Below, one piece after another: positions 51,279 to 61,257 of a DNA stretch of 64,000 nucleotides (positions within the stretch are counted from its first letter, which is position 1; each line of letters starts with the position of its first letter). Origin of the DNA: Massilia sp. ST3 (GTDB lineage: Bacteria > Pseudomonadota > Gammaproteobacteria > Burkholderiales > Burkholderiaceae_D); assembly GCF_018119405.1 (NCBI RefSeq), contig NZ_JAGPWC010000014.1, positions 1 to 64,000 on the forward strand, written 5' to 3'. The notes beneath the pieces were generated by a model that saw nothing but the letters and a program-made list of their open reading frames with translations, was not told the origin of the DNA and searched no databases. A program made the position numbers and the translations under genes.

Positions 51279-53135
51279 CTAGATGTCCAGGTGCGAAATC
51301 AGGAGCCTGCGCTCTTCGATATCGGCCTGGCCGCCCTCGCCTTGCGCGCCGAGCGAGATCCCGACCGACATGATGTCGATCAGGAGCAGCTGCAGGATGC
51401 GCGAGATCATCGACAGGAAGGTGGTGCTGTCCTCGCTGTGGTCGACCGCCAGGCAGACGTTGGCCTTCTTGGCCAGCAGCGACTTGCTGCTGGTGATGGC
51501 GATGACCTCGGCGCCAGCGGCGCGCGCGGTGTCGACCGCTTCCAGCAGCTCGGGCAGCTGGCCGGCGGTGGAGATCGCGATCACCACGTCGCCCGGTCCC
51601 AGCAGGCCCGCCGCCAGGTTCAGCAAATGCGAGTCGCCGTACAGCGCGGCCGGGATGCGGAAGCGGAAGAACTTGTGCTGGCCGTCCAGGGCCACCACGC
51701 GCGAATTGCCCATCGCGTAGAACTCGACCCGGCGAGCGCGGCGCAGGATCTCGATGGCGCGGTCGATCGCGTGCACGTCGAGCTGGTCGCGGAACTTCAG
51801 GATCGCCGACACGGTGTTGTCGATCACCTTGGCCGACAGGTCGTGGGTGCTGTCGCTCATGCGCACCTGGCTGTGGCGCACCGGGATGGTGCCGGTCAGG
51901 CTGCCCGCGAACTTGAGCTTGAATTCGGCCAGGCCCTGGAAGCCGAGCGAGCGGCAGAAGCGGATCACGGTCGGCTGGCTCACATCCGCCAGGCGCGCGA
52001 TCTCGGCGATCGGCTCGGAGAGCACCTTGCGCGGATGCTCGATGACGAGGGCGGCCACGCGCTGCTCGGCCGGCGAGAGTTCGTGACGCAGCTGCTGCAC
52101 GCGGTCCATCAGGGTGTTGGCGCCGCTGCGGCCGCGCAGGTGCTCGGACAGGATCGCCGACACGCCGTACAGGGCCGGGTTGGGCGTCATGATGACGTAG
52201 GTCGGGATCTGCGCCAGGTACTGGGTGAAGCGGCCCTTGGCTTCGAAGCGCGCACGGAACGGCGAGGTCGCGAACCACTCGGCGATGCGCGGCACGATGC
52301 CGCCGCCGATGAAGATGCCGCCGAAGGCGCCCAGGGTCACCGCCAGGTTGGCGGCGGCGCCGCCCAGCATGCCGCAGAAGCATTCCAGCACTTCCAGGCA
52401 CAGCGGGTCCTTGCCTTCCAGCGCGCCGGAGACGATGGCGGCGGCGTCGCGCGGCGGCGCGTCGACGCCGTTGCGCTGGGCCAGCGCGCGGTAGATGATT
52501 TCCATGCCGGGGCCGGAGATCAGGCGCTCGTTCGAGACGTGCTGCCATTCGCGCCAGGCGTATTGCAGGATCGCGAACTCGCGCTCGTCGGCCGGGGCGA
52601 AGTTGACGTGGCCGCCTTCGGAACCGAGGGTGACGAAACCGTCCATGGTCGGGATCACGCCCGACACGCCCAGGCCGGTGCCGGGGCCGAGCAAGCCGGC
52701 CACCGCATGGCTCTGCGGCTCGCCGCCGCCGATCTGCAGCAGGTCGCCGGGCTTGAAGCCGGGCAGCGCCATCGCCAGCGCGGTGAAGTCGTTCACGATC
52801 AGGAGCGTCGACAGGCCCAGTGCGCGGCGCACCTCGTCGGTCGAGAACTGCCAGTCGCGGTTGGTCATGCGGATGTAGTCGCCACTGATCGGGTTGGCCA
52901 GCGCGAAGGCCGCGTGGGTGATGCGCGTGCCCTGGATCTGGGCCAGGTAGGCGTCCAGCAGCGGGACGATGCCCGAGTAGTCGTCGCAGCGCAGCACGGC
53001 GACCTTGCTCAGCACGCCGGGTGCGGTTTCGAGGCCAAAACGCGCATGGGTCGCGCCGATGTCGGCCAGCAGGCGCGGGCCGTCGGCAAAGGCCGCGCGG
53101 GTGGGTTTCAGTTCGGTGTCGGGTTCAACGGTCAT
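51279..53135 (-). CDS. Bifunctional glucokinase / RpiR (HexR-like) regulator, copy 2
   Basis: This second 618-residue fusion has the same layout as copy 1: glucokinase with LLADIGATHARFGL and LGSEGGHVNFAPADE, HTH_6 with AEIARLADVSQPTVIRFCRS, and a SIS domain (GDVVIAISTAGQLPELLEAV). The DNA-recognition helix is identical in the two copies, so both should bind the same operator. The SIS and N-terminal parts differ, which suggests different effectors or activities. It stands alone on the minus strand between the DUF2185 gene and the GGDEF-EAL gene. The catalytic glucokinase residues appear intact. Confidence 0.92.
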   Translation of the reverse strand: MTVEPDTELKPTRAAFADGPRLLADIGATHARFGLETAPGVLSKVAVLRCDDYSGIVPLLDAYLAQIQGTRITHAAFALANPISGDYIRMTNRDWQFSTDEVRRALGLSTLLIVNDFTALAMALPGFKPGDLLQIGGGEPQSHAVAGLLGPGTGLGVSGVIPTMDGFVTLGSEGGHVNFAPADEREFAILQYAWREWQHVSNERLISGPGMEIIYRALAQRNGVDAPPRDAAAIVSGALEGKDPLCLEVLECFCGMLGGAAANLAVTLGAFGGIFIGGGIVPRIAEWFATSPFRARFEAKGRFTQYLAQIPTYVIMTPNPALYGVSAILSEHLRGRSGANTLMDRVQQLRHELSPAEQRVAALVIEHPRKVLSEPIAEIARLADVSQPTVIRFCRSLGFQGLAEFKLKFAGSLTGTIPVRHSQVRMSDSTHDLSAKVIDNTVSAILKFRDQLDVHAIDRAIEILRRARRVEFYAMGNSRVVALDGQHKFFRFRIPAALYGDSHLLNLAAGLLGPGDVVIAISTAGQLPELLEAVDTARAAGAEVIAITSSKSLLAKKANVCLAVDHSEDSTTFLSMISRILQLLLIDIMSVGISLGAQGEGGQADIEERRLLISHLDI

Positions 53136-53243
53136 CGCGACAGGATACCATTGATCGGGGGGTTGAAAAACCGGTGGGGTTGCTAGGTTGGGTAGTGGCT
53201 ACGCGCAGGAACCCAAGTGTGCTTGATCAGCCCCACGGCGCGC

Positions 53244-55154
53244 TTACCCCAGCATCCCCCTCACCTCCTCCACCGACAAGGTCCTGCCCCGCGCCTCCTG
53301 GAAACGCAGCAGCACCCGCTCGATCTCGTCCGCCGGCCGCGCACGGCTGAACAGCCAGCCCTGCACGCAGTGCGCGCCGCGTTCGAGCAGCCAGACCATG
53401 TCGGCTTCGTCCTCCAGCCCCTCGCACACCAGCTCCGCATCGAACACGCCGGCGATGCCCTGGATGAGCGAGAACAGGCCCGCTTTCTTGCAGTCGCTGG
53501 CGACGCCGTGGACGAACTGGCGGTCGGCCTTGAGGCGGTCGAAATGGAAGTTGTCGAGCGCGTCGAGGTTGGACGAGCCGATGCCAAAGTCGTCGACCGC
53601 GATGCGCACGCCGAGCCCGCGCAGTTCGCCGATGCGCGCGTGCAGCGGCTGCAGCGTATCGAGCAGCACGCTCTCGGTGACTTCGAGTTCGAGCAGCTGA
53701 CCGGGCACCCCGGTCGCCTGCAGCACGGCGGCCATGCGCGGCAGGATGTCGGCGTGCATCAGCGACAGGCGCGAAAAATTCAGGGACACCGGCGCCAGCG
53801 CCAGCCCGCGGGCGCGCCAGGCGCCCAGGTCGCGGCAGACCAGCTCGAGCACGCGCAGGTCGAGGTCGACGATGCTGCCCGCGCGCTCGGCCTCCGGCAC
53901 GAACATGCCCGGGGCGACCAGTCCGAATTCGGGATGGCGCCAGCGCACCAGCGCCTCCATGCCGATCAGGCGCCCGGCGGCCACGTCGATCTGTGGCTGG
54001 TAGTGGACGTCGAGGCGGCCGTGGCGGCCGTGGCGGCGGTCGCCGCGGATCACCTCGCGCAGCTCGTAGCGCAGGCGGGTGCGCGCCACCAGGGCGTTGT
54101 CGTATTCGCACACCACGCTGGCGCCGGTATTGCGCGAGGCCGAGGAGGCGGCCGTGTCGGCGGCGTCGAGCAGCTCGGCGGCGGGGCCCTGCCACGGCGC
54201 CAGCTGGCGCCGCAGGCCGATCCGCGCGTGCATGGTCTGGGTATAACCGTCGCCCAGGTCGAAAGGCTGGTCGATGAGCGCGCACAGGCGCCGGATCTTG
54301 TCCTCGTGCCGTTCCGCCGTCGAGGGCAGCGCGAAGGCGAACTTGTCGCCGCCCAGGTGGGCCAGCAGGGTGCCGTCGCCGTCCCAGGCTTCCAGCCGCT
54401 CGCCCAGCGTCATCAAGAGGCGGTCGGCGGCCGCACGGCCGAACATGCCGTTCACCTGGCGGAAGGCATTCAGGTCGATGTAGCCGACCGTGGCCGTGCC
54501 GCTGCCATGCGCCATCAGGCGCCCGAGGTGATGCAGGAAGACCGTGCGGTTGAACATGCCGGTGGTCGGCTCGCAATAGCGCAGCTCGAGCATGTCGGCG
54601 GCGATGCGCGCCAGCAGCGTGAGTTGGGAAGCCTGGGGGATGGCGAGGGTACGCGGCGTGCGGCCCATCACCCACAGGGTGCCGCGCAGGTGGTTGCCGG
54701 GTCCTTTCAGGAGCACGGCCGCGTAGTGGCGGTAATGCGGTGGCGCGGTGACCAGGGGATTGTCGGCGAAGCGCGGATCCTGCAGGGCGTCGTAGACCTC
54801 GAAGAATCCGCCCGCCGCCTCCACCGCGCGGCTACAGAAGGAGCCGGAGCGCGGCATGAGCTGGGCCGTCATGCCGATGCGCGATGGCAGCCAGATCTGC
54901 GACTGGAACATCAGGCTGATGCCGCCGATGTCGGCGCCGGCCGCCATCACCGCCAGGCGGGTGATGCAATCGAGCTTGGGATCAGGCGGATCGACCAGGA
55001 GCGCGTCGTTGGAGACGACCGGCGGATACAGCAGGCGCGCGCCGGACTCCGGCGCAGCGCCGTGCCCGGCAGCAGCGGCAGCGCCATGCGCCGCGCCCTC
55101 TTCCGCTCCCTCAACCCGGCTGTACGCCGTTCCCGTAGTCCTGTCTTCACGCAT
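53244..55154 (-). CDS. GGDEF-EAL protein with degenerate GGDEF motif
   Basis: This 636-residue c-di-GMP signalling protein has an N-terminal GAF-like sensory region (about 40-190), a GGDEF domain (about 195-350) and an EAL phosphodiesterase domain (about 370-620). The cyclase motif reads GGDKF instead of GGDEF, so synthesis is probably lost. The EAL motif GMEALVRWRHP is intact, with TESVLLD and AVDDFGIGSSN largely conserved and LEDEAD in the usual E-x-x-E region. It probably degrades c-di-GMP, possibly under GTP control through the degenerate domain. The start at 55154 was chosen because a palindrome lies immediately upstream; other upstream starts are possible. Confidence 0.85.
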   Translation of the reverse strand: MREDRTTGTAYSRVEGAEEGAAHGAAAAAGHGAAPESGARLLYPPVVSNDALLVDPPDPKLDCITRLAVMAAGADIGGISLMFQSQIWLPSRIGMTAQLMPRSGSFCSRAVEAAGGFFEVYDALQDPRFADNPLVTAPPHYRHYAAVLLKGPGNHLRGTLWVMGRTPRTLAIPQASQLTLLARIAADMLELRYCEPTTGMFNRTVFLHHLGRLMAHGSGTATVGYIDLNAFRQVNGMFGRAAADRLLMTLGERLEAWDGDGTLLAHLGGDKFAFALPSTAERHEDKIRRLCALIDQPFDLGDGYTQTMHARIGLRRQLAPWQGPAAELLDAADTAASSASRNTGASVVCEYDNALVARTRLRYELREVIRGDRRHGRHGRLDVHYQPQIDVAAGRLIGMEALVRWRHPEFGLVAPGMFVPEAERAGSIVDLDLRVLELVCRDLGAWRARGLALAPVSLNFSRLSLMHADILPRMAAVLQATGVPGQLLELEVTESVLLDTLQPLHARIGELRGLGVRIAVDDFGIGSSNLDALDNFHFDRLKADRQFVHGVASDCKKAGLFSLIQGIAGVFDAELVCEGLEDEADMVWLLERGAHCVQGWLFSRARPADEIERVLLRFQEARGRTLSVEEVRGMLG

Positions 55155-55170
55155 CCGGCCACCCGCATGG

Positions 55171-55191
55171 CATTTATCAATGTGATAAATG
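55171..55191. promoter_or_regulatory. Perfect palindrome upstream of the GGDEF-EAL gene
   Basis: CATTTATC-AATGT-GATAAATG is a perfect 8-bp inverted repeat 17 nt upstream of the chosen start. It could be a regulator binding site or part of the 5' leader. No known consensus was recognised. Confidence 0.4.
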
Positions 55192-55298
55192 GTTAACCGA
55201 GAACACTGATTTGGCCTAAGCTTAGCAGCATTCGCCGGGACGGCGCGCACTGCGGGAACGCGCCGCCTGATTGCCGGGCCGGACTTGCCGGGCCGGCC

Positions 55299-56996
55299 TC
55301 AGTCCTGCGCGATCAGCGCGACCGGGGCCGGCGTGTCGAACTGCACCTTGCCGTCCTTCACCACCGCTTGCTTGCCCGTGTAGGCGTCGCGCACGGTCTG
55401 GCCATCGTTGAAGACGCCGCCGACCGGGATCGCCACCGCCTTGTCGCCCGGCAGGTCGAGCGCGACCACGACGCGGTCGCTCAGCCCATCCTTGCTCCAG
55501 GTGCGCTTGAAGGTGTACGGGCTGTGGTGGATCATCTGGTGCACGCCCGCGCCCACCGCCGGGTGCGCGGCGCGGAAGCGGCCCAGGCGCGCCCAGTGTT
55601 CGTGCACCTCGGCCACGCGCGTGGTGCCGCGCCTTGCGTTGGCGGCCAGCTCGTCCCAGTTCATGAAGGAACGCAGGGTGGCGTCGCCCACCGCGCCCTC
55701 GATCTTGAGCAGGCGCGCGGTCTCGTCGCCGTAGTAGATCTGGGCCGCGCCCGGCGCCAGCAGCAGTTTGTTGGCGCTTTCGAAAGGACGTTCGCGCAGC
55801 GGATCGAAGGGGCCGCCGTCGTCGTGCGAGCTGAGGTAGTTCAGCACCGAGTAGCCCTTCATGTCGCCCTGCAGGATGTTCGAATAGCCCGAGAACAGCT
55901 TCTCGTAGCCCTGGGCGGCGTCCGACTTCATCGTGAAGTTGATCATGCTGTCGAAACCGTTCGCCAGGTAGTCGACCATGTCGCCGCCGCCCAGGTCGAA
56001 CTTGTGGCCGTGGTGGATCGAATAGTTGTAGACCTCGGACACCATCCAGAACGGCAGGTCGCCCAGGCGCTTGGAGGGATTGGCCTTCTTCCAGTCCTCG
56101 TAGGCGAGGCTGGCTTCCTTCTTGAGCTCCTTCCACACGCCGGCCTCGGTGTGCTTGACGGTGTCGCCGCGGAAGCCGTCGAAGCCGTACTTGCGCACCC
56201 AGTCGGCGTGCCACTTGATCAGGTAGTAGCGCGGCGCGCGCGGGTAGCCGGTGCGCTTGAAGAAGTCGTCGAGTTCCTTCACCTCGCGCTCGTAGCGCCC
56301 TTCCTTCTTCCACTTGGCCGCCAGCTGCGGCGGCAGCGCGACCTTGGCGTTGCTGTGGGTGAGGAAGTCCGGCAGGTTGTCGACCAGGGTGCAGTCCTGG
56401 GTGGTGCGCGCATCCTTGTAGGTGCACTTGGGCGCGGTGCGCACCCACGAGGACGGCCATACCGGGTCTTGTTCCGTCACCGGGCCGGTGTGGTTCATCA
56501 CCACGTCCAGGATCACGCGGATGCCGCTGGCGTGCGCGGTGTCGACCAGGGCGCGCATGTCTTCCTCGGTGCCCAGCGCGGCGTCGATCGCGGTGAAGTC
56601 CTTGGCCCAGTAGCCATGGAAGCCATAGCTCTTGCCCGTGCCCTCGTCGGTGCCGGCGTGGATCTGCTCGACCGGCGGCGTGATCCAGATCGCGTCCACG
56701 CCCAGGTTCCTGAAGTAGCCCTCGCGGATCTTGGCCGTGACGCCGGCCAGGTCGCCGCCCATGAAACCGCGCAGCTTGGCCGCGTCCTGCTTGCGGCCAT
56801 AGGCCCCGTCGTTCGCCGGATTGCCGTTGTTGAAGCGGTCCGTCAGCAGGAAGTAGACGGTCGCATTCTCCCAGACGAAAGGCTTTGCTTGCGCGGCAGC
56901 GGCAGCGGAAGCGGGCGCGGTCTGGGCCTGTGCCAGCGGCGCGTGGACGGCGCCGAAGGCGAGCAGCAAGGAGGCGGCAAGGACGGGAAGTTTCAT
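55299..56996 (-). CDS. Secreted alpha-amylase (GH13)
   Basis: This 565-residue exported GH13 enzyme acts on starch. It has a signal peptide (MKLPVLAASLLLAFGAVHAP, then LAQA; cleavage near residue 24). The (beta/alpha)8 domain motifs are region I VILDVVMNHTG, nucleophile Asp278 in GFRGDTVKH, acid/base Glu321 in MVSEVYNY and Asp392 in SSHDDG. A C-terminal beta domain ends in the PAPVALIAQD stretch. It is the last gene of the MFS-pgm-amylase minus-strand run, 29 nt after pgm. It should release maltodextrins outside the cytoplasm for uptake by the transporter in the same operon. Confidence 0.94.
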   Translation of the reverse strand: MKLPVLAASLLLAFGAVHAPLAQAQTAPASAAAAAQAKPFVWENATVYFLLTDRFNNGNPANDGAYGRKQDAAKLRGFMGGDLAGVTAKIREGYFRNLGVDAIWITPPVEQIHAGTDEGTGKSYGFHGYWAKDFTAIDAALGTEEDMRALVDTAHASGIRVILDVVMNHTGPVTEQDPVWPSSWVRTAPKCTYKDARTTQDCTLVDNLPDFLTHSNAKVALPPQLAAKWKKEGRYEREVKELDDFFKRTGYPRAPRYYLIKWHADWVRKYGFDGFRGDTVKHTEAGVWKELKKEASLAYEDWKKANPSKRLGDLPFWMVSEVYNYSIHHGHKFDLGGGDMVDYLANGFDSMINFTMKSDAAQGYEKLFSGYSNILQGDMKGYSVLNYLSSHDDGGPFDPLRERPFESANKLLLAPGAAQIYYGDETARLLKIEGAVGDATLRSFMNWDELAANARRGTTRVAEVHEHWARLGRFRAAHPAVGAGVHQMIHHSPYTFKRTWSKDGLSDRVVVALDLPGDKAVAIPVGGVFNDGQTVRDAYTGKQAVVKDGKVQFDTPAPVALIAQD

Positions 56997-57025
56997 GCGG
57001 GTTCCTGTGGTGGGTGGGTGGATGG

Positions 57026-58732
<1,707 letters not shown>

Positions 58733-58750
58733 AAATGGATGGCGCAGGGT

Positions 58751-60088
58751 TTAGGCGCCGCTCTTGACCGGCGCGGCCTTGTCGGTCACGAACAGGGTCA
58801 GCACGGCCGCCAGCAGCATGCTGGCGCCGCCCAGCATCAAGGTCTTGACCGTGTGGCCGGCGAAGAAATGCTTGGTGACGAAGCCCAGCAGCAGGCCGCT
58901 GACGATCTGCGGGATCACGACGAAGAAGTTGAACAGGCCCATGAAATATCCCATGCGCTTGGCCGGCAGCGAACCCGCCAGGATCGCGTAGGGCATGGTC
59001 AGGATCGAGGCCCAGGCCAGGCCGACGCCGATCATCGGGATCACCAGCGCGTGCTTGTCGTGGATCAGGAAGACGCTGGCCAGGCTCAGGCCGCCGATCG
59101 CCAGGCAGACCGCGTGCACGGTCTTGCGGCTGGTGGCGCGGGCGAACACCGGCAGGATGAAGGCGGCCAGGGCCGACACGCCGCTGTACACCGCGAACAT
59201 GATGCCGACCCAGCTGCCGGCGTCCTGGTAGGCGGTCGACTGGGCGTCGGTGGTGCCGTAGACGTTGTCGGCGATGGCGCTGCCAGTGTAGATCCACATC
59301 GCGAACAGTGCGATCCAGGTGAAGAACTGCACGAAGGCCAGCTGCACCATGGTGCGCGGCATCTTGCCGAAGCCGCCGACGATTTCGGTGAAGGCGTGGC
59401 CGATGCCGCGCGTTTGCTGGCGCTCCTTGCGGAAGCTGTCGAGGTCGGCCGGCGGCAGTTCGTCGGCGGTGAGCACGGTCCAGGTCACGGCCAGGAAGAA
59501 CACCACGCCGCCCGCGTAGAACGAATAGCGCACGGTGTCCGGGATCATGCCGCCCACGGCGGCGTTCGACACGCCCAGGGACTCGAAGATGGTCGGCAGC
59601 AGCGAGGCGATCACCGCGCCGCAGCCGATGAAGAAGGTCTGCATCGCATAGCCGGCGGTCTGCTGCGAGGCGTCCAGCTTGTCGCCCACGAAGGCGCGGA
59701 AGGGTTCCATCGAGACGTTGATGGCGGCGTCCATCAGCCACAGCACGGCCACCGCCATCCACAGGGTGGCCGAGTTCGGCATCAGGAACAGGGCGATCGC
59801 GGCCAGCACGGCGCCGATGAAGAAGAAGGGACGGCGGCGGCCCCACTTCGGGTGCCAGGTGTTGTCGCTGAGGTAGCCGATGATGGGCTGGACCAGCAGG
59901 CCGGTGACCGGCGCGGCGAGCCAGAACAGGGCCAGGTCGTCGGGGTTGGCGCCGAGCGTGGCGAAGATGCGGCTGGTATTGGCGTTCTGCAGCGCGAAGC
60001 CGAACTGGATGCCGAAGAAGCCGAAGCTCATGTTCCACAGCTGCCAGAACGACAGGCGCGGCTTGAGCACGCTGGTTTGCATGTCCAT
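58751..60088 (-). CDS. SLC45/GPH-type MFS sugar transporter
   Basis: This 445-residue inner membrane transporter has about 12 hydrophobic segments. It belongs to the SLC45-like group that includes plant sucrose and bacterial maltose/maltodextrin permeases: WNMSFGFFGIQFGFALQNAN in helix 1, the loop YLSDNTWHPKWGRRRPFFFI, and MDAAINVSMEPFRAFVGD. It probably imports maltose or maltodextrins with protons. The ATG at 60088 has a GGGGAC ribosome site; the TTG at 60100 is less likely. It is the first gene of a transcript with pgm and amylase. Two TGTAG-type candidate operators lie 141 and 230 bp upstream. Confidence 0.92.
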   Translation of the reverse strand: MDMQTSVLKPRLSFWQLWNMSFGFFGIQFGFALQNANTSRIFATLGANPDDLALFWLAAPVTGLLVQPIIGYLSDNTWHPKWGRRRPFFFIGAVLAAIALFLMPNSATLWMAVAVLWLMDAAINVSMEPFRAFVGDKLDASQQTAGYAMQTFFIGCGAVIASLLPTIFESLGVSNAAVGGMIPDTVRYSFYAGGVVFFLAVTWTVLTADELPPADLDSFRKERQQTRGIGHAFTEIVGGFGKMPRTMVQLAFVQFFTWIALFAMWIYTGSAIADNVYGTTDAQSTAYQDAGSWVGIMFAVYSGVSALAAFILPVFARATSRKTVHAVCLAIGGLSLASVFLIHDKHALVIPMIGVGLAWASILTMPYAILAGSLPAKRMGYFMGLFNFFVVIPQIVSGLLLGFVTKHFFAGHTVKTLMLGGASMLLAAVLTLFVTDKAAPVKSGA

Positions 60089-60228
60089 GTGTGTCCCCAA
60101 AACTGGCCCGGACGAAACGGGCTCTCTCGTGATGTCGACGACCGCCGCGGCGCTGCCAGGCGATCCTTCGATGCATTGTGCGGTATCCGGTGACGCGCTG
60201 GAACACGGGCGCCTTCGCGGAGACTACT

Positions 60229-60243
60229 TGTAGCAAAATAACA
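60229..60243. promoter_or_regulatory. Candidate HexR-like operator, site 1
   Basis: TGTAGCAAAATAACA differs at two positions from the three identical sites at 60318, 61134 and 61220. It lies in the 441-nt divergent region (60089-60529) between the sugar transporter and the PEP-CTERM gene, probably near the transporter promoter. Confidence 0.5.
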
Positions 60244-60252
60244 TGCACCTTT

Positions 60253-60277
60253 CTAGGTGTCAATCGACACCCCCTAG
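60253..60277. promoter_or_regulatory. Inverted repeat in transporter/PEP-CTERM intergenic region
   Basis: GGTGTC-AATC-GACACC is a perfect 6-bp inverted repeat, extended by CTA and TAG at the outside. It is 10 nt from HexR-like site 1 and could bind a second regulator. No consensus was recognised. Confidence 0.4.
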
Positions 60278-60317
60278 AGTGAACATGAAACAACACACAG
60301 ATGGACGCTTGCTAAAA

Positions 60318-60332
60318 TGTAGTCAAATAACA
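60318..60332. promoter_or_regulatory. Candidate HexR-like operator, site 2
   Basis: TGTAGTCAAATAACA is a near-palindrome (reverse complement TGTTATTTGACTACA) matching TGTAATTAAATTACA at 12 of 15 positions. Site 1 and site 2 are 89 bp apart. Confidence 0.55.
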
Positions 60333-60375
60333 TGGGCATTGTAGAACGCTGCCTGGGTGTGAAAAAACGCCCTTT

Positions 60376-60392
60376 CTGTCGGAAAAACTGAC
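60376..60392. promoter_or_regulatory. Candidate enhancer dyad for the sigma-54 promoter
   Basis: TGTCGG-AAAAA-CTGACA is a dyad (arms TGTCGG and TGTCAG) about 90 nt upstream of the -24/-12 promoter, the usual distance for a sigma-54 activator such as PrsR of PEP-CTERM systems. Binding is inferred. Confidence 0.45.
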
Positions 60393-60479
60393 ACCCGGCT
60401 TACGGACCGGGCAATGCCCTCCAGGCAGTCGACGCATAAGCCCCTGAAATCATGGGAATTTTTCTATATTTGTTTCCCA

Positions 60480-60495
60480 TGGCACAGAAATTGCT
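60480..60495 (+). promoter_or_regulatory. Sigma-54 (RpoN) promoter of the PEP-CTERM gene
   Basis: TGGCAC-AGAAA-TTGCT matches the -24/-12 consensus TGGCAC-N5-TTGCW exactly. It ends 34 nt before the TTG start codon of the PEP-CTERM gene, leaving room for a short leader with the GGGAG ribosome site. Confidence 0.82.
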
Positions 60496-60529
60496 CCTAC
60501 GAAATCAAACTTAACTAGGGAGCAACACC

Positions 60530-61093
60530 TTGAAAAAACTGATTTCCGCACTCGCAGTCGCCGCCGTCCTCGCCCCGGCGGCCCAGGCCGGCGTCGTCAA
60601 CATCAGCTTCAACGACCTGTCGCAGAACACGGTCGTCAACGGCCAGTACAGCCACCTCGGCGTGAATTTCTCGGCCACCGAAAACGGCGCCGCCGTCGGC
60701 ACGGTCATCGGCAACTACGGCAGCAGCCCGATGTGGAGCAACTGCTACGCCAGCTTCTGCGACGGCCGCGCCGACGTGATCCGGATGGACTTCACCAAGA
60801 CCGTCAGCGGCCTGCAGTTCCTGGTCGACACCGCAGGCAGCCTGCGCCCGGTCTTCAACGCCTACGACAAGACCGGCAAGCTGCTGCAATCCCTGACCGT
60901 CGCCAGCGGCCGTAACACCGCCGTCTTCGCCAGCACCGGCATCGCCTATGTCGAAGGCCTGCAGCCGGACGAGGGCTGGGGCTACCTGGTCGACGACCTG
61001 CAGTTCACCGCCGCGGAAGTTCCGGAACCGGCCAGCATCGCCCTGTTCGGCCTCGGCGCCCTGGGCCTGGCCGCACTGCGCCGCCGCGCCTGA
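60530..61093 (+). CDS. PEP-CTERM sorting domain protein
   Basis: This 187-residue exported protein has a signal peptide (MKKLISALAVAAVLAPAAQA), a beta-rich domain with two close cysteines (SNCYASFCDGRAD), and a C-terminal PEP-CTERM signal. That signal consists of the VPEP motif at residues 164-167, a hydrophobic helix and a final RRRA. This tail is recognised by exosortase (XrtA type) and directs the protein to the cell surface or matrix. The start is TTG, supported by GGGAG 8 nt upstream. It is preceded by a perfect sigma-54 promoter and followed by a hairpin. Its role is probably structural in extracellular polysaccharide or biofilm; no exosortase gene lies in this window. Confidence 0.92.
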   Translation: MKKLISALAVAAVLAPAAQAGVVNISFNDLSQNTVVNGQYSHLGVNFSATENGAAVGTVIGNYGSSPMWSNCYASFCDGRADVIRMDFTKTVSGLQFLVDTAGSLRPVFNAYDKTGKLLQSLTVASGRNTAVFASTGIAYVEGLQPDEGWGYLVDDLQFTAAEVPEPASIALFGLGALGLAALRRRA

Positions 61094-61103
61094 GCCCGTT
61101 CTT

Positions 61104-61123
61104 GGCGAGGCTTCGGCCTCGCC
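61104..61123 (+). terminator. Hairpin after the PEP-CTERM gene
   Basis: GGCGAGGC-TTCG-GCCTCGCC is a perfect 8-bp stem with a stable UUCG tetraloop. No T-run follows, so it is either a weak terminator or a 3'-end stabiliser. Confidence 0.5.
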
Positions 61124-61133
61124 CTATCCCGCA

Positions 61134-61148
61134 TGTAGTCAAATAACA
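61134..61148. promoter_or_regulatory. Candidate HexR-like operator, site 3
   Basis: An exact copy of TGTAGTCAAATAACA lies between the PEP-CTERM and esterase genes. It is 86 bp from site 4, nearly the same spacing as sites 1 and 2. Confidence 0.55.
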
Positions 61149-61219
61149 GCATCAGCCGCCGCGACGGTCTTCCTTTGTAAGGTAAAATTGTTTGAACACC
61201 CATGCCTTCAACGCATTGG

Positions 61220-61234
61220 TGTAGTCAAATAACA
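61220..61234. promoter_or_regulatory. Candidate HexR-like operator, site 4
   Basis: An exact copy of TGTAGTCAAATAACA ends 23 nt before the esterase ATG, a position where bound protein would block transcription. A TAAAAT hexamer between sites 3 and 4 is a possible -10. Confidence 0.55.
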
Positions 61235-61257
61235 TCCATACCTGAAGGAGACACTGC

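Noticed and set aside
53136..53243. Gap between glucokinase fusion copy 2 and the GGDEF-EAL gene, checked for operators and small RNAs
   Set aside because: No dyad, terminator or short frame stands out.
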